Shown: positions 1-8,004 of the stretch, in pieces
How positions within the stretch are numbered: position 1 is the first letter of the stretch
Layout of the letters: each line of letters begins with the position of its first letter
From: Roseivirga sp. UBA6061
GTDB lineage: Bacteria; Bacteroidota; Bacteroidia; Cytophagales; Cyclobacteriaceae
DNA: 24,117 bases
Direction: 5' to 3'
NCBI GenBank assembly: GCA_002427745.1
Contig: DIYF01000131.1
Coordinates: 1 to 24,117 of the forward strand
Position numbers and translations under genes: made by a program
The notes under the pieces: generated by a model
What the model saw: the letters and a program-made list of their open reading frames with translations, nothing else
Told to the model about the DNA's origin: nothing
Databases searched by the model: none

Positions 1-122
1 ACGAATTCTTTGCTTACCTCATTGGAGTTGGCAGTACCTGCCTGAAAGAGAGTAACGATAGCAAGAGCAGCAGCAAGTACCGCGGAGAGTGTTTTTTGAG
101 TTTTGACCTTTGGGCTATTCAT
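1..122 (-). CDS. N-terminus of an unidentified exported protein (cut by window edge)
   Basis: An ATG at 122-120 on the minus strand opens 40 complete codons and runs off the left end without a stop. The peptide starts MNSPKVKTQKTLSAVLAAAL: a basic stretch (K5, K7, K10) followed by a hydrophobic Ala/Leu/Val core and a plausible signal peptidase I site near AGTANS. That is a typical Sec signal peptide. Only about 13 residues of mature protein are visible, so no family can be assigned. No other gene lies between it and the TolB-like gene to the right, and both are on the minus strand, separated by 264 bp. Confidence 0.6.
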   Translation of the reverse strand, partial: MNSPKVKTQKTLSAVLAAALAIVTLFQAGTANSNEVSKEF

Positions 123-386
123 GACTGTGTTGTTTTTGAGTTTTAGTTTAACCTTTGTTGTTTTTGTCCCGATAGCTATCGGGATAACCTTTTATTGTTT
201 TTTAGCTTTTCAGCTGACCTGCCAGATTAATTCCAATGGCCGTGCCAGTTTTTGTAACTATCTGTAATACAGGTGTTTGATTGTTTTACAAAAAAAGTGT
301 CCGAAAATGAGTGTTACGAAAACGTACACATGGCGACCAGAATTGAAACAGTTTCATGCGGAAAGGTACAGGTGTGGAAGAAGGAT
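123..386. other. Intergenic region with palindromes
   Basis: This gap lies between two minus-strand genes. It contains the perfect 18-bp palindrome at 167-184 (listed separately) and a 13-bp inverted repeat tgaaacagtttca at 344-356. I find no clear TAnnTTTG promoter box on the minus strand and no convincing small ORF; the + strand reading frame beginning at 273 is mostly a shadow of the TolB-like gene. The palindrome lies 45 bp upstream of the exported-protein start and could be a regulatory or transcript-end structure. Confidence 0.5.
167..184. repeat. 18-bp perfect palindrome
   Basis: The sequence tcccgatagctatcggga is a perfect inverted repeat with no central spacer, and the match stops at base 185. 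From memory, cccgatagctatcggg-like palindromes recur in intergenic DNA of several Bacteroidota genomes. I cannot confirm this here, since there is only one copy in this window. Confidence 0.7.
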
Positions 387-1283
387 TTATTTATACACCG
401 GAATCCAGGCGGGTTCACCATGATAACCCTGACTTTTGGTGATCTTGTTCACCTCTCTGGTATTGATGTCAATAGTATAGATGTCGTCTTTGCCATCAAT
501 GGTACCATGGTAGGCAATTTTATCTCCCATAGGAGACCAACTGATTTCCTGCTCGCCAAAAGGTGTATTGGTAAATCGCTCCGATTCCATGGTCTCCAGG
601 TTTAAGAGGTAGATATCATGGTCTTGTTTGGGTTCTTCCAGTATCTCTCTGGTAAAGGCTACCCGGGTACCATCCGGAGCCCATGAAATATATTTTACCC
701 GGCCATTGCCTTCCGTGAGTTTCTTCACAGACTCATTTGCTAACTGATACAGGTATAATTCTGTGCTTCCGGACCTGTCAGACAGGAACAAAACAGACTG
801 ACTATCGGGAGACCAATGAGGTCGGCCATGATAAGCATCTACAGGGGTAAGGTCGATAGCAGACCGGGTAGCCAGTGTTTGTATAAATATGTGGTCATGA
901 TCATCCACTTTCTCAGTATATAGTGCGTATTGCCCGTCAGGAGATGCTAGAAAATCAGGAAGCTCCTGAAAGTCCATAGGCATTGAAATGCCCTGACTGT
1001 TGATAAGTCTGTGAGCAAAATTGCCGGCAGTGTCCTGCTCGTAGTGAATAATTCCTTCTTTGGCTTGCCACCAACGAGGTCCCCAGTCAAAACCTTTCTG
1101 AACTGTAAGCTGTACCTCTGATGAACCGTCCTGATTGCATTTGTATATATCAAAACCATTTCCCCGACTGGCGATGTAAATAAGCTGCTGATCTACCGGA
1201 GTTTTTTGAGGAGGAGTCTTCTGACAGGCAGAAAGCAGGCAAACCAAAGTGAGGCAGAGGCATGAGGTAAGAAATCGTGTCAT
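387..1283 (-). CDS. TolB-like beta-propeller (PD40/WD40-like) lipoprotein
   Basis: A 298-residue protein starting at ATG 1283. A longer in-frame start at 1361 exists, but the 1283 start directly gives a lipoprotein signal (MTRFLTSCLCLTLVCLLSAC, lipobox LSAC), so I prefer it. The mature part has repeated PD40 blades: IYIASRGNGFDIYKCNQDG, HWSPDSQSVLFLSDRSGSTE, SWAPDGTRVAFTRE, SWSPMGDKIAYHGTIDGKDD, each with the S/W-P-D-G turn and the D-I-Y-x-x-x/L-x-x strand. TolB-type propellers are protein-interaction or sensing modules; no enzymatic residues are evident. The protein is predicted to sit as a lipoprotein in the cell envelope. It lies 81 bp downstream of the serine hydrolase on the same strand and may be co-transcribed. 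The substrate or partner is unknown. Confidence 0.85.
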   Translation of the reverse strand: MTRFLTSCLCLTLVCLLSACQKTPPQKTPVDQQLIYIASRGNGFDIYKCNQDGSSEVQLTVQKGFDWGPRWWQAKEGIIHYEQDTAGNFAHRLINSQGISMPMDFQELPDFLASPDGQYALYTEKVDDHDHIFIQTLATRSAIDLTPVDAYHGRPHWSPDSQSVLFLSDRSGSTELYLYQLANESVKKLTEGNGRVKYISWAPDGTRVAFTREILEEPKQDHDIYLLNLETMESERFTNTPFGEQEISWSPMGDKIAYHGTIDGKDDIYTIDINTREVNKITKSQGYHGEPAWIPVYK

Positions 1284-1364
1284 GGGTTGGTTAAAGTTAG
1301 CTTTTAAAATACGATGCTGAGAATGGTTTTGGATTTTGGACTGCTCACCGATTGCCGGCAAAAC

Positions 1365-3032
1365 TCAATTCAGTTTTTTTACGCGCCCCACGATTGCTTT
1401 TTGCCTCATGACGTGTATGCCTGTGATATCACCTTCGGGGTTCCTTTGGAAATGTAATTGCATCCCCATGTCATCCTTCATAAAGAATTTGTCTCTGTCA
1501 AAGGGCAGGAACTTCATCATATTGTCGATCAGCAGGCCTCCCTGGTCAATGCTAATCTGTGGCTTGTGACCAGCCATCATTCCATCTTCACCAAACTGGT
1601 ATTCTCCGAGGAATTGCTCCAGAACATCATCAGCAATATTCAGTGCCGTGAGCTTTCGTTCTTCAGCGGGGTCAATCCAGCGTGCCTTCTGGTGAAACCG
1701 CCCATTATCGGTTCTCTCAAAGCCATCGATTTTTCCGTTTTGATCTCTGGTGAAGTTCAGGGTGAATAAATCATTATCGATATCAAAAAAGCGGTCAGCA
1801 CCAATGGGGTAGAACTCCAGTTCTTTATCAAAGATCAACCGGTCTTCTCTGGCTTCTATGCTGATTTGCCTGGCCAGCATTTCTCCTTCATATACTTCAA
1901 AAAGGCCACCAAAGCCTTTAATCATTTCAGCTTGCATGGTGACTGGCTGGTAGGTCTCAGTCCCGGTAAGCAGATTGATAAACCTGTCAAATACCGGTTG
2001 GGCTGCAAAATCACTGTTGGTGAGGCTCACGAAAGTGTGCCCGGAGGAAGGTAAGTGAAATACCATGGTGCTTACTCCATAAAAGCCTCCTGAATGACCC
2101 CAAAGGGGAATCCCATTTTGCTCATAGACCTGGAAACCCAGACCATATCCGCCTTGTTTCTGGCGTGTCATCGTCCTGAGGGTAGACGGTTTCAGAAGTT
2201 TGCCGTTGATCAGGGCTTGTATAAAGGTGTGCATGTCTTTCGTAGTGGAATAGGCTCCACCAGCAGGCATGCCCTTTACAGCTTTCATGTAATTGTTTTT
2301 CCGTACTTTTTTATCATGAGGCACACCAAACTCCATGGAGGCCTGGGAGTCTGTAGAATAACCCTCAGCGAGATTTTTAACCACCCTATCTGCTTCATAA
2401 AAGTCTGTGTCCGGCATACCTGCTTTCCTGAAGATTTCTTCTTTTATAAAATCGTAATAGCTTATGCCTGTAATCAGTTCTATGATCCGGCCCAGGATAA
2501 TATAGTTGCTGTTGGAGTAGAGAATACGGTCACCGGGAACCTCTCCTTTGCGCAGACTGGCCAGAAACCGGTCGTAGTCTGCCAGGGAACGCAGGCGGTA
2601 TTTATCTGATTCGAGGTAAGCTCTTTCAAAGAAAAAGTCACTAAGCCCACTGGTATGTGATAGCAGCGCTTTTATGGATACACTTTTGGCAATTTCCGCA
2701 TTGGGAAATTGTGGGAAGTGATCAATGATTTTATCATCAAGTTTGAGAGAGCCACGATCGATCAGGATGCCAATTCCGGTGGCTGTGAATATTTTGGTAA
2801 CAGAGGCCAGGTTGAATCGGGTTTCAGGGCTGTTGGGAATCGACCAGGATTGGTTTGCTTCTCCACCGATATATTCAAATATCATTTCACCGTTCTTAAA
2901 AATGCCCGTTACACCACTGTAACGTCCCTTGCTGGTTCGGAATTCGAGGTAGTCTCTGAGGTCGGGCTCAACTTTACTTTGAGCGTAAGTCAGCATTGAC
3001 CAGCAGAGGAGGATGCAGAGTACTTTGTTCAT
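1365..3032 (-). CDS. Exported serine hydrolase, beta-lactamase class C fold, with C-terminal extension
   Basis: A 555-residue protein with a signal peptide (MNKVLCILLCWSMLTYAQ). The three active-site motifs of the PF00144 beta-lactamase/penicillin-binding family are all present: S77-V-T-K80 (nucleophile and general base), Y172-S-N174, and the third motif H313-S-G-G316. The catalytic domain spans about residues 22-370. The remaining ~180 residues are strand-rich, resembling the C-terminal add-on domain frequent in Bacteroidota homologues. Known members hydrolyse peptides, D-amino acid peptides or esters; a real beta-lactam resistance role should not be assumed. It is predicted to act in the periplasm. 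It lies downstream of the 7TM-AraC regulator on the same strand, with a gap of about 140 bp. Confidence 0.88.
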   Translation of the reverse strand: MNKVLCILLCWSMLTYAQSKVEPDLRDYLEFRTSKGRYSGVTGIFKNGEMIFEYIGGEANQSWSIPNSPETRFNLASVTKIFTATGIGILIDRGSLKLDDKIIDHFPQFPNAEIAKSVSIKALLSHTSGLSDFFFERAYLESDKYRLRSLADYDRFLASLRKGEVPGDRILYSNSNYIILGRIIELITGISYYDFIKEEIFRKAGMPDTDFYEADRVVKNLAEGYSTDSQASMEFGVPHDKKVRKNNYMKAVKGMPAGGAYSTTKDMHTFIQALINGKLLKPSTLRTMTRQKQGGYGLGFQVYEQNGIPLWGHSGGFYGVSTMVFHLPSSGHTFVSLTNSDFAAQPVFDRFINLLTGTETYQPVTMQAEMIKGFGGLFEVYEGEMLARQISIEAREDRLIFDKELEFYPIGADRFFDIDNDLFTLNFTRDQNGKIDGFERTDNGRFHQKARWIDPAEERKLTALNIADDVLEQFLGEYQFGEDGMMAGHKPQISIDQGGLLIDNMMKFLPFDRDKFFMKDDMGMQLHFQRNPEGDITGIHVMRQKAIVGRVKKLN

Positions 3033-3171
3033 AACGGCTTTTCTGCAATGAAACGAAGAGATTAGTTGATTCTGAAGCTCCTGGCAGGGCTATCACTGTC
3101 AGTTTATAACATAAGACAGATTGCTCATCAGATAGCGTGGCTTTAAGGAGGAGAGTAAAAGGCCGACTGAA

Positions 3172-4329
3172 CTAAGTCTGATGCTGTTCTATATAAGTCT
3201 TGGGAGTAAGCCCGGTAAATTTTTTGAATACTCTGTAGAAGGAGCTGTGACTGTTAAAGCCCACTTCAGAAGCTATGGCAAACAAGGTATAATTACGGTA
3301 ACCCGGGTCGATCAGGTGTTGCTTGACCGCTTCAACCCGGTATTCATTTATGAAGTCGAAAAAGTTCTTTTCCAATACCTGATTGAGACATTGCGAAATA
3401 TGATGTGAAGGTATGTCAAGCTCATTCGCCAGGTCAGAAATCCGAAGATTTGGATTCTTGAAAGAAGCCTGTGTGGTAATGTGTGTTTCAAGCATGGCCA
3501 GCAGGTCTTTCAACTCATCGCTGCTTAAAGAGCTGCTGGCATACTTGCCTATACCCTTGGATTGTATGGAACTAACTCTTAAAGCATCTGTTTGTCCCGG
3601 AGAACGATAGAGCAGAAGATGATAAGTAGAAACGTGCACAATAGAAGCCAGTGCCAGAAAGACCAGGTTGTAATATTTCATAAGGCTGCCGTACTGCTGT
3701 TGATACAAAGCCAGTACAATGGCAAGTGCTCCGGCAGAGGCAGCATAGAGGATCAGGCTGATATAGGTGTTTTTTAAAAAGCCCAGGTGTACATGGCTTG
3801 AATCTGATTCGTTTTGCTGCAGTTTTGAAATGCCCGACTTGTTGAATCGTATACTCACAAAGCCATAGATGAGTATTTGAATTATGTAAAGCACCTGGAC
3901 AAAATCGAAGTGATAGTCCTTGCCAAACATGTCTTTGTAGGCCGCGATTTTTTCTGCTCCGCTATCAGAAAAATAAAACTCACCAAAGAGGGCGATGATG
4001 ACAACAGAAGGAATGAAATGTAAAAGGTCGCTAATGACCGGCCCGGCCGATTTACGAAAAGGTGTCTGGCCGTGAAGAAAAAACAAGGGACCTACGGCAA
4101 ACCAGAGTGGCACATTGGTCCATATCAAGTGCGGGCTGATGAGATACCAGCCAAAGTATTCATAGAGGTAATTCAGTACCAGGGCTGAAACCACAATCAG
4201 TAAAGCAGCCAGGTAAAACTGCCGTTTTTTTACCAGAAGGTATCCGGCAAGCAACAGGCCCTGAACCACACTGTACTCAAGTAAAAATGTCCAAAGGTTT
4301 TGTTCTCCCATAGGGTCAGTAGCCAACAT
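3172..4329 (-). CDS. AraC-family transcriptional regulator with seven-helix membrane domain
   Basis: About 385 residues from ATG 4329. An upstream TTG at 4353 and an ATG at 4311 are also in frame, so the start is uncertain. The N-terminal part has seven hydrophobic segments (roughly residues 14-34, 38-60, 68-86, 100-118, 143-162, 188-210, 218-242). A cytoplasmic linker follows, then a C-terminal double helix-turn-helix (about 285-385) with the AraC signature IASEVGFNSHSSFYRVFKKF and the TGLTPKTYI ending. This layout fits the membrane-bound 7TM-AraC regulators common in Cytophagales: the membrane part presumably senses a ligand and the DNA-binding part remains tethered. The upstream VOC gene is 47 bp away (23 bp from the alternative start), so both are probably one transcript; regulation of the neighbouring hydrolase is an inference. 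Confidence 0.85.
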   Translation of the reverse strand: MLATDPMGEQNLWTFLLEYSVVQGLLLAGYLLVKKRQFYLAALLIVVSALVLNYLYEYFGWYLISPHLIWTNVPLWFAVGPLFFLHGQTPFRKSAGPVISDLLHFIPSVVIIALFGEFYFSDSGAEKIAAYKDMFGKDYHFDFVQVLYIIQILIYGFVSIRFNKSGISKLQQNESDSSHVHLGFLKNTYISLILYAASAGALAIVLALYQQQYGSLMKYYNLVFLALASIVHVSTYHLLLYRSPGQTDALRVSSIQSKGIGKYASSSLSSDELKDLLAMLETHITTQASFKNPNLRISDLANELDIPSHHISQCLNQVLEKNFFDFINEYRVEAVKQHLIDPGYRNYTLFAIASEVGFNSHSSFYRVFKKFTGLTPKTYIEQHQT

Positions 4330-4376
4330 AGACCAATTGTCGGAAAGCTGCAAATGAGTGCTTTTGAGTTCTTCGG

Positions 4377-4754
4377 TCAGGCTCCCTGACCAAAAGTGAT
4401 GCGGTAGCCGTTGAGGTCGGTAATGTCAAAGTCCCGCATGCCATAATCCGCTGTGACCAGCTCGCCTGATGTGAGTCCACGGGATTTCATATGATCAAAC
4501 ACCTTGTCGATATCATGTACGAAAACGTAAATGACTGTATGCCTGCCTGAAGGTTTAAAGTCATCGTCCTTTTTGGTGATATGAATCCGCAGATTTTCAT
4601 TGAGGCTCAGCACCGCATAATTCACGGGCTCTCCATAAGAGAAAGAAAGACTGCAACCCAGGTTGGTCTCATACCATTTGATGGTCTCTGCTACATCGTC
4701 TACAGGAAAGATGACAGAATAATGTGAGTAAAGCGCATTTATTGAATCGGCCAT
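4377..4754 (-). CDS. VOC superfamily (glyoxalase/bleomycin-resistance-like) protein
   Basis: A 125-residue single-domain protein with the two beta-alpha-beta-beta-beta modules of the vicinal oxygen chelate fold: HYSVIFPVDDVAETIKWYE at the N-terminus, RIHITKK at mid-protein, IYVFVHDIDKVFDHMKSRG, and the closing DITDLNGYRITFGQG. Candidate metal ligands are H11 and H58. The usual last-strand glutamate after 'DxxGN' appears to be replaced (NGYRITF), so metal binding or glyoxalase activity is doubtful. The substrate is unknown. It is the first gene of the minus-strand set and shares the intergenic region 4755-5050 with the divergent FG-GAP gene. Confidence 0.85.
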   Translation of the reverse strand: MADSINALYSHYSVIFPVDDVAETIKWYETNLGCSLSFSYGEPVNYAVLSLNENLRIHITKKDDDFKPSGRHTVIYVFVHDIDKVFDHMKSRGLTSGELVTADYGMRDFDITDLNGYRITFGQGA

Positions 4755-5050
4755 AATGTAATTACTTACTTAATGCAGACTAAACGCAGTAGTCTTGCTT
4801 TAGGTTGGTTGTCGGGCATTCCTGCTGTCTCAGATTATAAACCGATACTTTCTTTCCTCCTAACCGGAATCGTCCTGAGGGTCGTCTTCCGGAATTACAG
4901 GGGCTTTGCACGTGACAGGCAGCTGTGTTCCGACCTGAATTAATCATCTGAACAGATTAGCCACTCCATCCGAAAAATCATCAGTTTCCATGATTTACGG
5001 GCTTTAGGTGTTTTTGATATTTGACTATCTGAACATCAAAAATTCATAAA
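4755..5050. other. Divergent intergenic region
   Basis: This 296-bp gap separates the VOC gene (-) from the FG-GAP gene (+) and must hold both promoters. On the minus strand there is a TATAAT-like tttataatc. On the plus strand gatatttg lies about 30 bp before the FG-GAP start and matches TAnnTTTG except for its first base. Small inverted repeats are ccggaa/ttccgg (4864-4869 and 4887-4892) and atctg-aa-cagat (4946-4957). None is strong enough to name. Confidence 0.4.
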
Positions 5051-7963
5051 ATGAAAAGAGTTGCTTCTATAGTAATGTGTCTTCTGTGCTTTTCTGTTTG
5101 CCGGGCGCAGATTAAATATGATGATCACCTTTTGACAAGAGGCAATTCTGCGAATTTTGGAAGTGATGCCAGGAGTGCCGGAGATGTAAACGGAGATGGT
5201 TTTACAGATCTGATCGTTGGAGAACGTTATGCCAATAACAGCAAGGGGGCTATTCATGTCTACCACGGTTCGGCCAATGGTTTTCCCGCTCAGCCCAGCT
5301 GGAGTTATTATTCCAATAACAACCAGTCCCGGCTGGGTTTTAGTGCCTCTTCAGCAGGTGATGTAAACGGAGATGGTTATGATGACATCATAGCCGGGGC
5401 CTATTCGTGGAAAGCCGTAGGTAACAACAGTAACGGGAAGGTTTTTGTGTTTCTGGGTTCGGCCTCAGGTCTTTCTCAGACCCCCGTCTGGACGAAAACC
5501 GGAGTGGGAGAAGTTGCCATGGGCTGGGCAGTAGCAGGAGCCGGAGATGTAGACAATGACGGGTACGATGACATCCTGTTTTCTGCACCACTGGACCATG
5601 GCTATACGGCTTATCAGGGAGGTAAAGCATGGCTTTACTACGGTGATGCTTCCGGCATTTCCTCTTCCTTCGACCTGATTAATGGTATTAATGCTTATAC
5701 CAGGCTAGGTAAAGACCTGGGATCGGCAGGTGATGTGAATGGCGATGGCTACGCTGACATCATAGTAGGTGCTGAGGGGCATGATGCGGCCGGTGCATCG
5801 GGAAGTGGTCATGGTGAGGTCAGAGTCTATTATGGTAGTGCCAATGGCATCATAGGGGGTAGTCCGGACTGGACCATGGTGGGGCCTTCGGGCAAATCTT
5901 ATGGAACCAAAGCCTCTTCTGCGGGAGACCTGAATGGTGACGGTTATGACGACATTGTTTTTACCGGTAACAAGTCATTCAAGATACAGCTTGTGGTGTA
6001 TGGTTCTGCAACGGGCCTGGCATCTTTGGCAGGCTGGAATATCGCGAATACAGATTATCCTCATGGGCAAACCAGACTGGCTGAGAAGATAGGGGACATC
6101 AATGGAGATGGTTTTGACGACCTCATTGCGGCCAGTGCCGAAGAAAAAGCCTATGTGTTTTTTGGTAGTGCTTCAGGGCCGGATAATACCTATGATCTGG
6201 TGCTCGACAACTCAGAAGGAGAAATATTCAGAGATGATGTCAACGCAGCCACTCTGGGAGATGTGGACGGGGATGGGATTGATGATTTTGTAATCGGTTT
6301 TCCCAACTTTTCAACTTTTGGAGTTGCGAAGGGGGCTGTAGGGATCTTTTATGGCGAAACGGCAGATGACTTACAGGGCATGAGTGACTGGCATGCCGAG
6401 GCCAATGTGACGAACGCCAATATGGGGCAGGAGGTGGCCAATGCAGGTGATGTCAACGGAGATGGCTGGGATGATTTGCTGGTAAGTGCCTGGCTGTATA
6501 GCAATGGCCATACGAATGAGGGAGCCGCATTTCTCTATTATGGTTCAGCCCAGGGACCTTCTGCCAGTCCTGACTGGTCTGCAGAAGGAGGTCAGCACAA
6601 TGCCTTTTTCGGCTACGGCCTGAGTACAGCCGGAGATGTGAATAATGACGGCTATGCGGATGTGGTCATTGGAGCCATGGGGTATGACCACCTTATGTCT
6701 AACAACGGAAGAATTTATGTGTACTATGGATCAGCCTTTGGTCTGAGCAGCACAGCTGATCTGATCATTAACGGAGATCAGGCTCAGGCCAGAATGGGAA
6801 TTGATGTGGCCGATGCCGGAGATGTGAACGGAGATGGTTATGATGATGTGGTTGTGGGGGCCTACCTCTACGACAGTGCTCTGGCAGATGAGGGGGCTGC
6901 CTTCGTTTTTCATGGTTCAGCTTCGGGCCTTTCATCTGTGGCCGGCACGGTGCTGACTTCAGGTCAGTCTTATGCCTGGTTTGGTAAGAGCGTATCTACT
7001 GCCGGAGATATTGATGGAGATGGTTATGATGATATCATCATCGGGGCTCCCAAGTACGATGCCGGTCAAAGTGATGAAGGCAGGGCTTATGTATTCCCCG
7101 GTTCGGCCACCGGCATTCTGGACAGTGCTGTCTGGACGCTGGATGGTAACGAAGCCAATGCGCTGTTGGGGTTTGATGTTTCCTGGTCTGGTGATAATAA
7201 CCAGGATGGCTATGATGATATCGTCATTGGTGCTTATGGTATGGATGGTCTGGCACTGGAGGGCAGGGTTTTTGGCTTTCATGGCAGCAGTACCGGCCTG
7301 GGAACCACACCTGATTTTGAAGCCGCAGCATATGGTAACCTCAATGCTTTGGGAAAGGCACTGACCTATGCCGGAGATTACAATGATGACGGCTATGATG
7401 ACATTATCGTAGGGGCAGAGTCCACCAATTCGTTATCAGGAGCTTTGTTGATCTATCAGGGAAGTGCCCAGGGGTTGGACTCCATACCGGTATGGACCTA
7501 CGAACCGAATCAGATCGGTGCCAAAATGGGTTCCAGCGTTTCCTATGCAGGTGATGTAAATGGGGATGGCATTGCCGATGTAGTAGCGGGAGCCCAGGGG
7601 TATGATCATGGACATGTCAATGAAGGAGGGGCCTTTGTCTATTATGGTGCTGGGTCATTAGGTAGTAACAGAGCCCCTTCTGATTTGGCAGTTCATGAAA
7701 GCATGACTGAAAACAGTCGCGTTGAGCAGCTCAGGGTGTACCCCAACCCTGCGCAAAGCGAATTTGTCATTATGTCTGAAAACGAAATTCGCAGCATAAA
7801 GCTGATCTCTGCTGGTGGTTCAGAAATTGGCTTTGAAGCCTCGGAGGTAAAGAAGGGGCATCATTATACTATCCGCCCCCGCGTTAGTGGGCCTCAGCTA
7901 ATATTAGTCAGCGTGACAGGAGTTGACGGCAAGTCCAGGACAGTGCGCCAGGTTATGAGGTGA
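5051..7963 (+). CDS. Secreted FG-GAP-repeat protein, 14 repeats, with T9SS C-terminal sorting domain
   Basis: A 970-residue protein with a signal peptide (MKRVASIVMCLLCFSVCRAQ). Fourteen FG-GAP/integrin-alpha-type units follow, each centred on a variant of AGDVNGDGYDDIIVGA. The GD cores fall near residues 44, 103, 165, 227, 292, 348, 403, 466, 528, 590, 652, 714, 775 and 834. The D-x-N/D-x-D-G loops are calcium-binding-like and each unit should form one propeller blade, so 14 units fit two seven-bladed propellers. Residues ~890-970 form a type A T9SS sorting tail (VYPNPAQSEFVI, ending VRQVMR); the protein is predicted to cross the outer membrane by the type IX system and be surface-attached or released. 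The role is probably adhesion or carbohydrate/protein binding (inference). The start is preceded by an A-rich stretch. Confidence 0.93.
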   Translation: MKRVASIVMCLLCFSVCRAQIKYDDHLLTRGNSANFGSDARSAGDVNGDGFTDLIVGERYANNSKGAIHVYHGSANGFPAQPSWSYYSNNNQSRLGFSASSAGDVNGDGYDDIIAGAYSWKAVGNNSNGKVFVFLGSASGLSQTPVWTKTGVGEVAMGWAVAGAGDVDNDGYDDILFSAPLDHGYTAYQGGKAWLYYGDASGISSSFDLINGINAYTRLGKDLGSAGDVNGDGYADIIVGAEGHDAAGASGSGHGEVRVYYGSANGIIGGSPDWTMVGPSGKSYGTKASSAGDLNGDGYDDIVFTGNKSFKIQLVVYGSATGLASLAGWNIANTDYPHGQTRLAEKIGDINGDGFDDLIAASAEEKAYVFFGSASGPDNTYDLVLDNSEGEIFRDDVNAATLGDVDGDGIDDFVIGFPNFSTFGVAKGAVGIFYGETADDLQGMSDWHAEANVTNANMGQEVANAGDVNGDGWDDLLVSAWLYSNGHTNEGAAFLYYGSAQGPSASPDWSAEGGQHNAFFGYGLSTAGDVNNDGYADVVIGAMGYDHLMSNNGRIYVYYGSAFGLSSTADLIINGDQAQARMGIDVADAGDVNGDGYDDVVVGAYLYDSALADEGAAFVFHGSASGLSSVAGTVLTSGQSYAWFGKSVSTAGDIDGDGYDDIIIGAPKYDAGQSDEGRAYVFPGSATGILDSAVWTLDGNEANALLGFDVSWSGDNNQDGYDDIVIGAYGMDGLALEGRVFGFHGSSTGLGTTPDFEAAAYGNLNALGKALTYAGDYNDDGYDDIIVGAESTNSLSGALLIYQGSAQGLDSIPVWTYEPNQIGAKMGSSVSYAGDVNGDGIADVVAGAQGYDHGHVNEGGAFVYYGAGSLGSNRAPSDLAVHESMTENSRVEQLRVYPNPAQSEFVIMSENEIRSIKLISAGGSEIGFEASEVKKGHHYTIRPRVSGPQLILVSVTGVDGKSRTVRQVMR

Positions 7964-7972
7964 TATGAGTCC

Positions 7973-8001
7973 GTTGAGAGGTAGTATGACTATCTCTCAG
8001 C
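7973..8001. terminator. Hairpin between convergent genes
   Basis: Arms 7973-7985 and 7989-8001 pair over 13 positions (11 Watson-Crick, two G-T) around a 3-base atg loop. It sits 9 bp after the FG-GAP stop and 3 bp from the 5'-nucleotidase stop. The G-T pairs are only tolerated in RNA read from the plus strand, so it favours ending the FG-GAP transcript. There is no T-tract, so it may act as a 3'-end stabiliser rather than a classical intrinsic terminator. Confidence 0.6.
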
Positions 8002-8004
8002 TGG

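Noticed and set aside
273..605. Plus-strand reading frame of 110 codons
   Set aside because: About two thirds lie antisense inside the TolB-like gene and the translation has no family features; the minus-strand propeller repeats are clear.
2170..4883. Shared 14-mer atcgtcctgagggt inside the serine hydrolase gene and in the divergent intergenic region
   Set aside because: About one such match is expected by chance in a 24-kb window.
4864..4892. ccggaa/ttccgg hairpin as a terminator
   Set aside because: Only a 6-bp stem with a 17-base loop and no T-tract, in a divergent promoter region.
5150..7600. Regular DNA repeats resembling a tandem or CRISPR-like array
   Set aside because: The ~180-bp periodicity comes from in-frame FG-GAP protein repeats; the DNA copies are diverged and there are no spacer-like short units.
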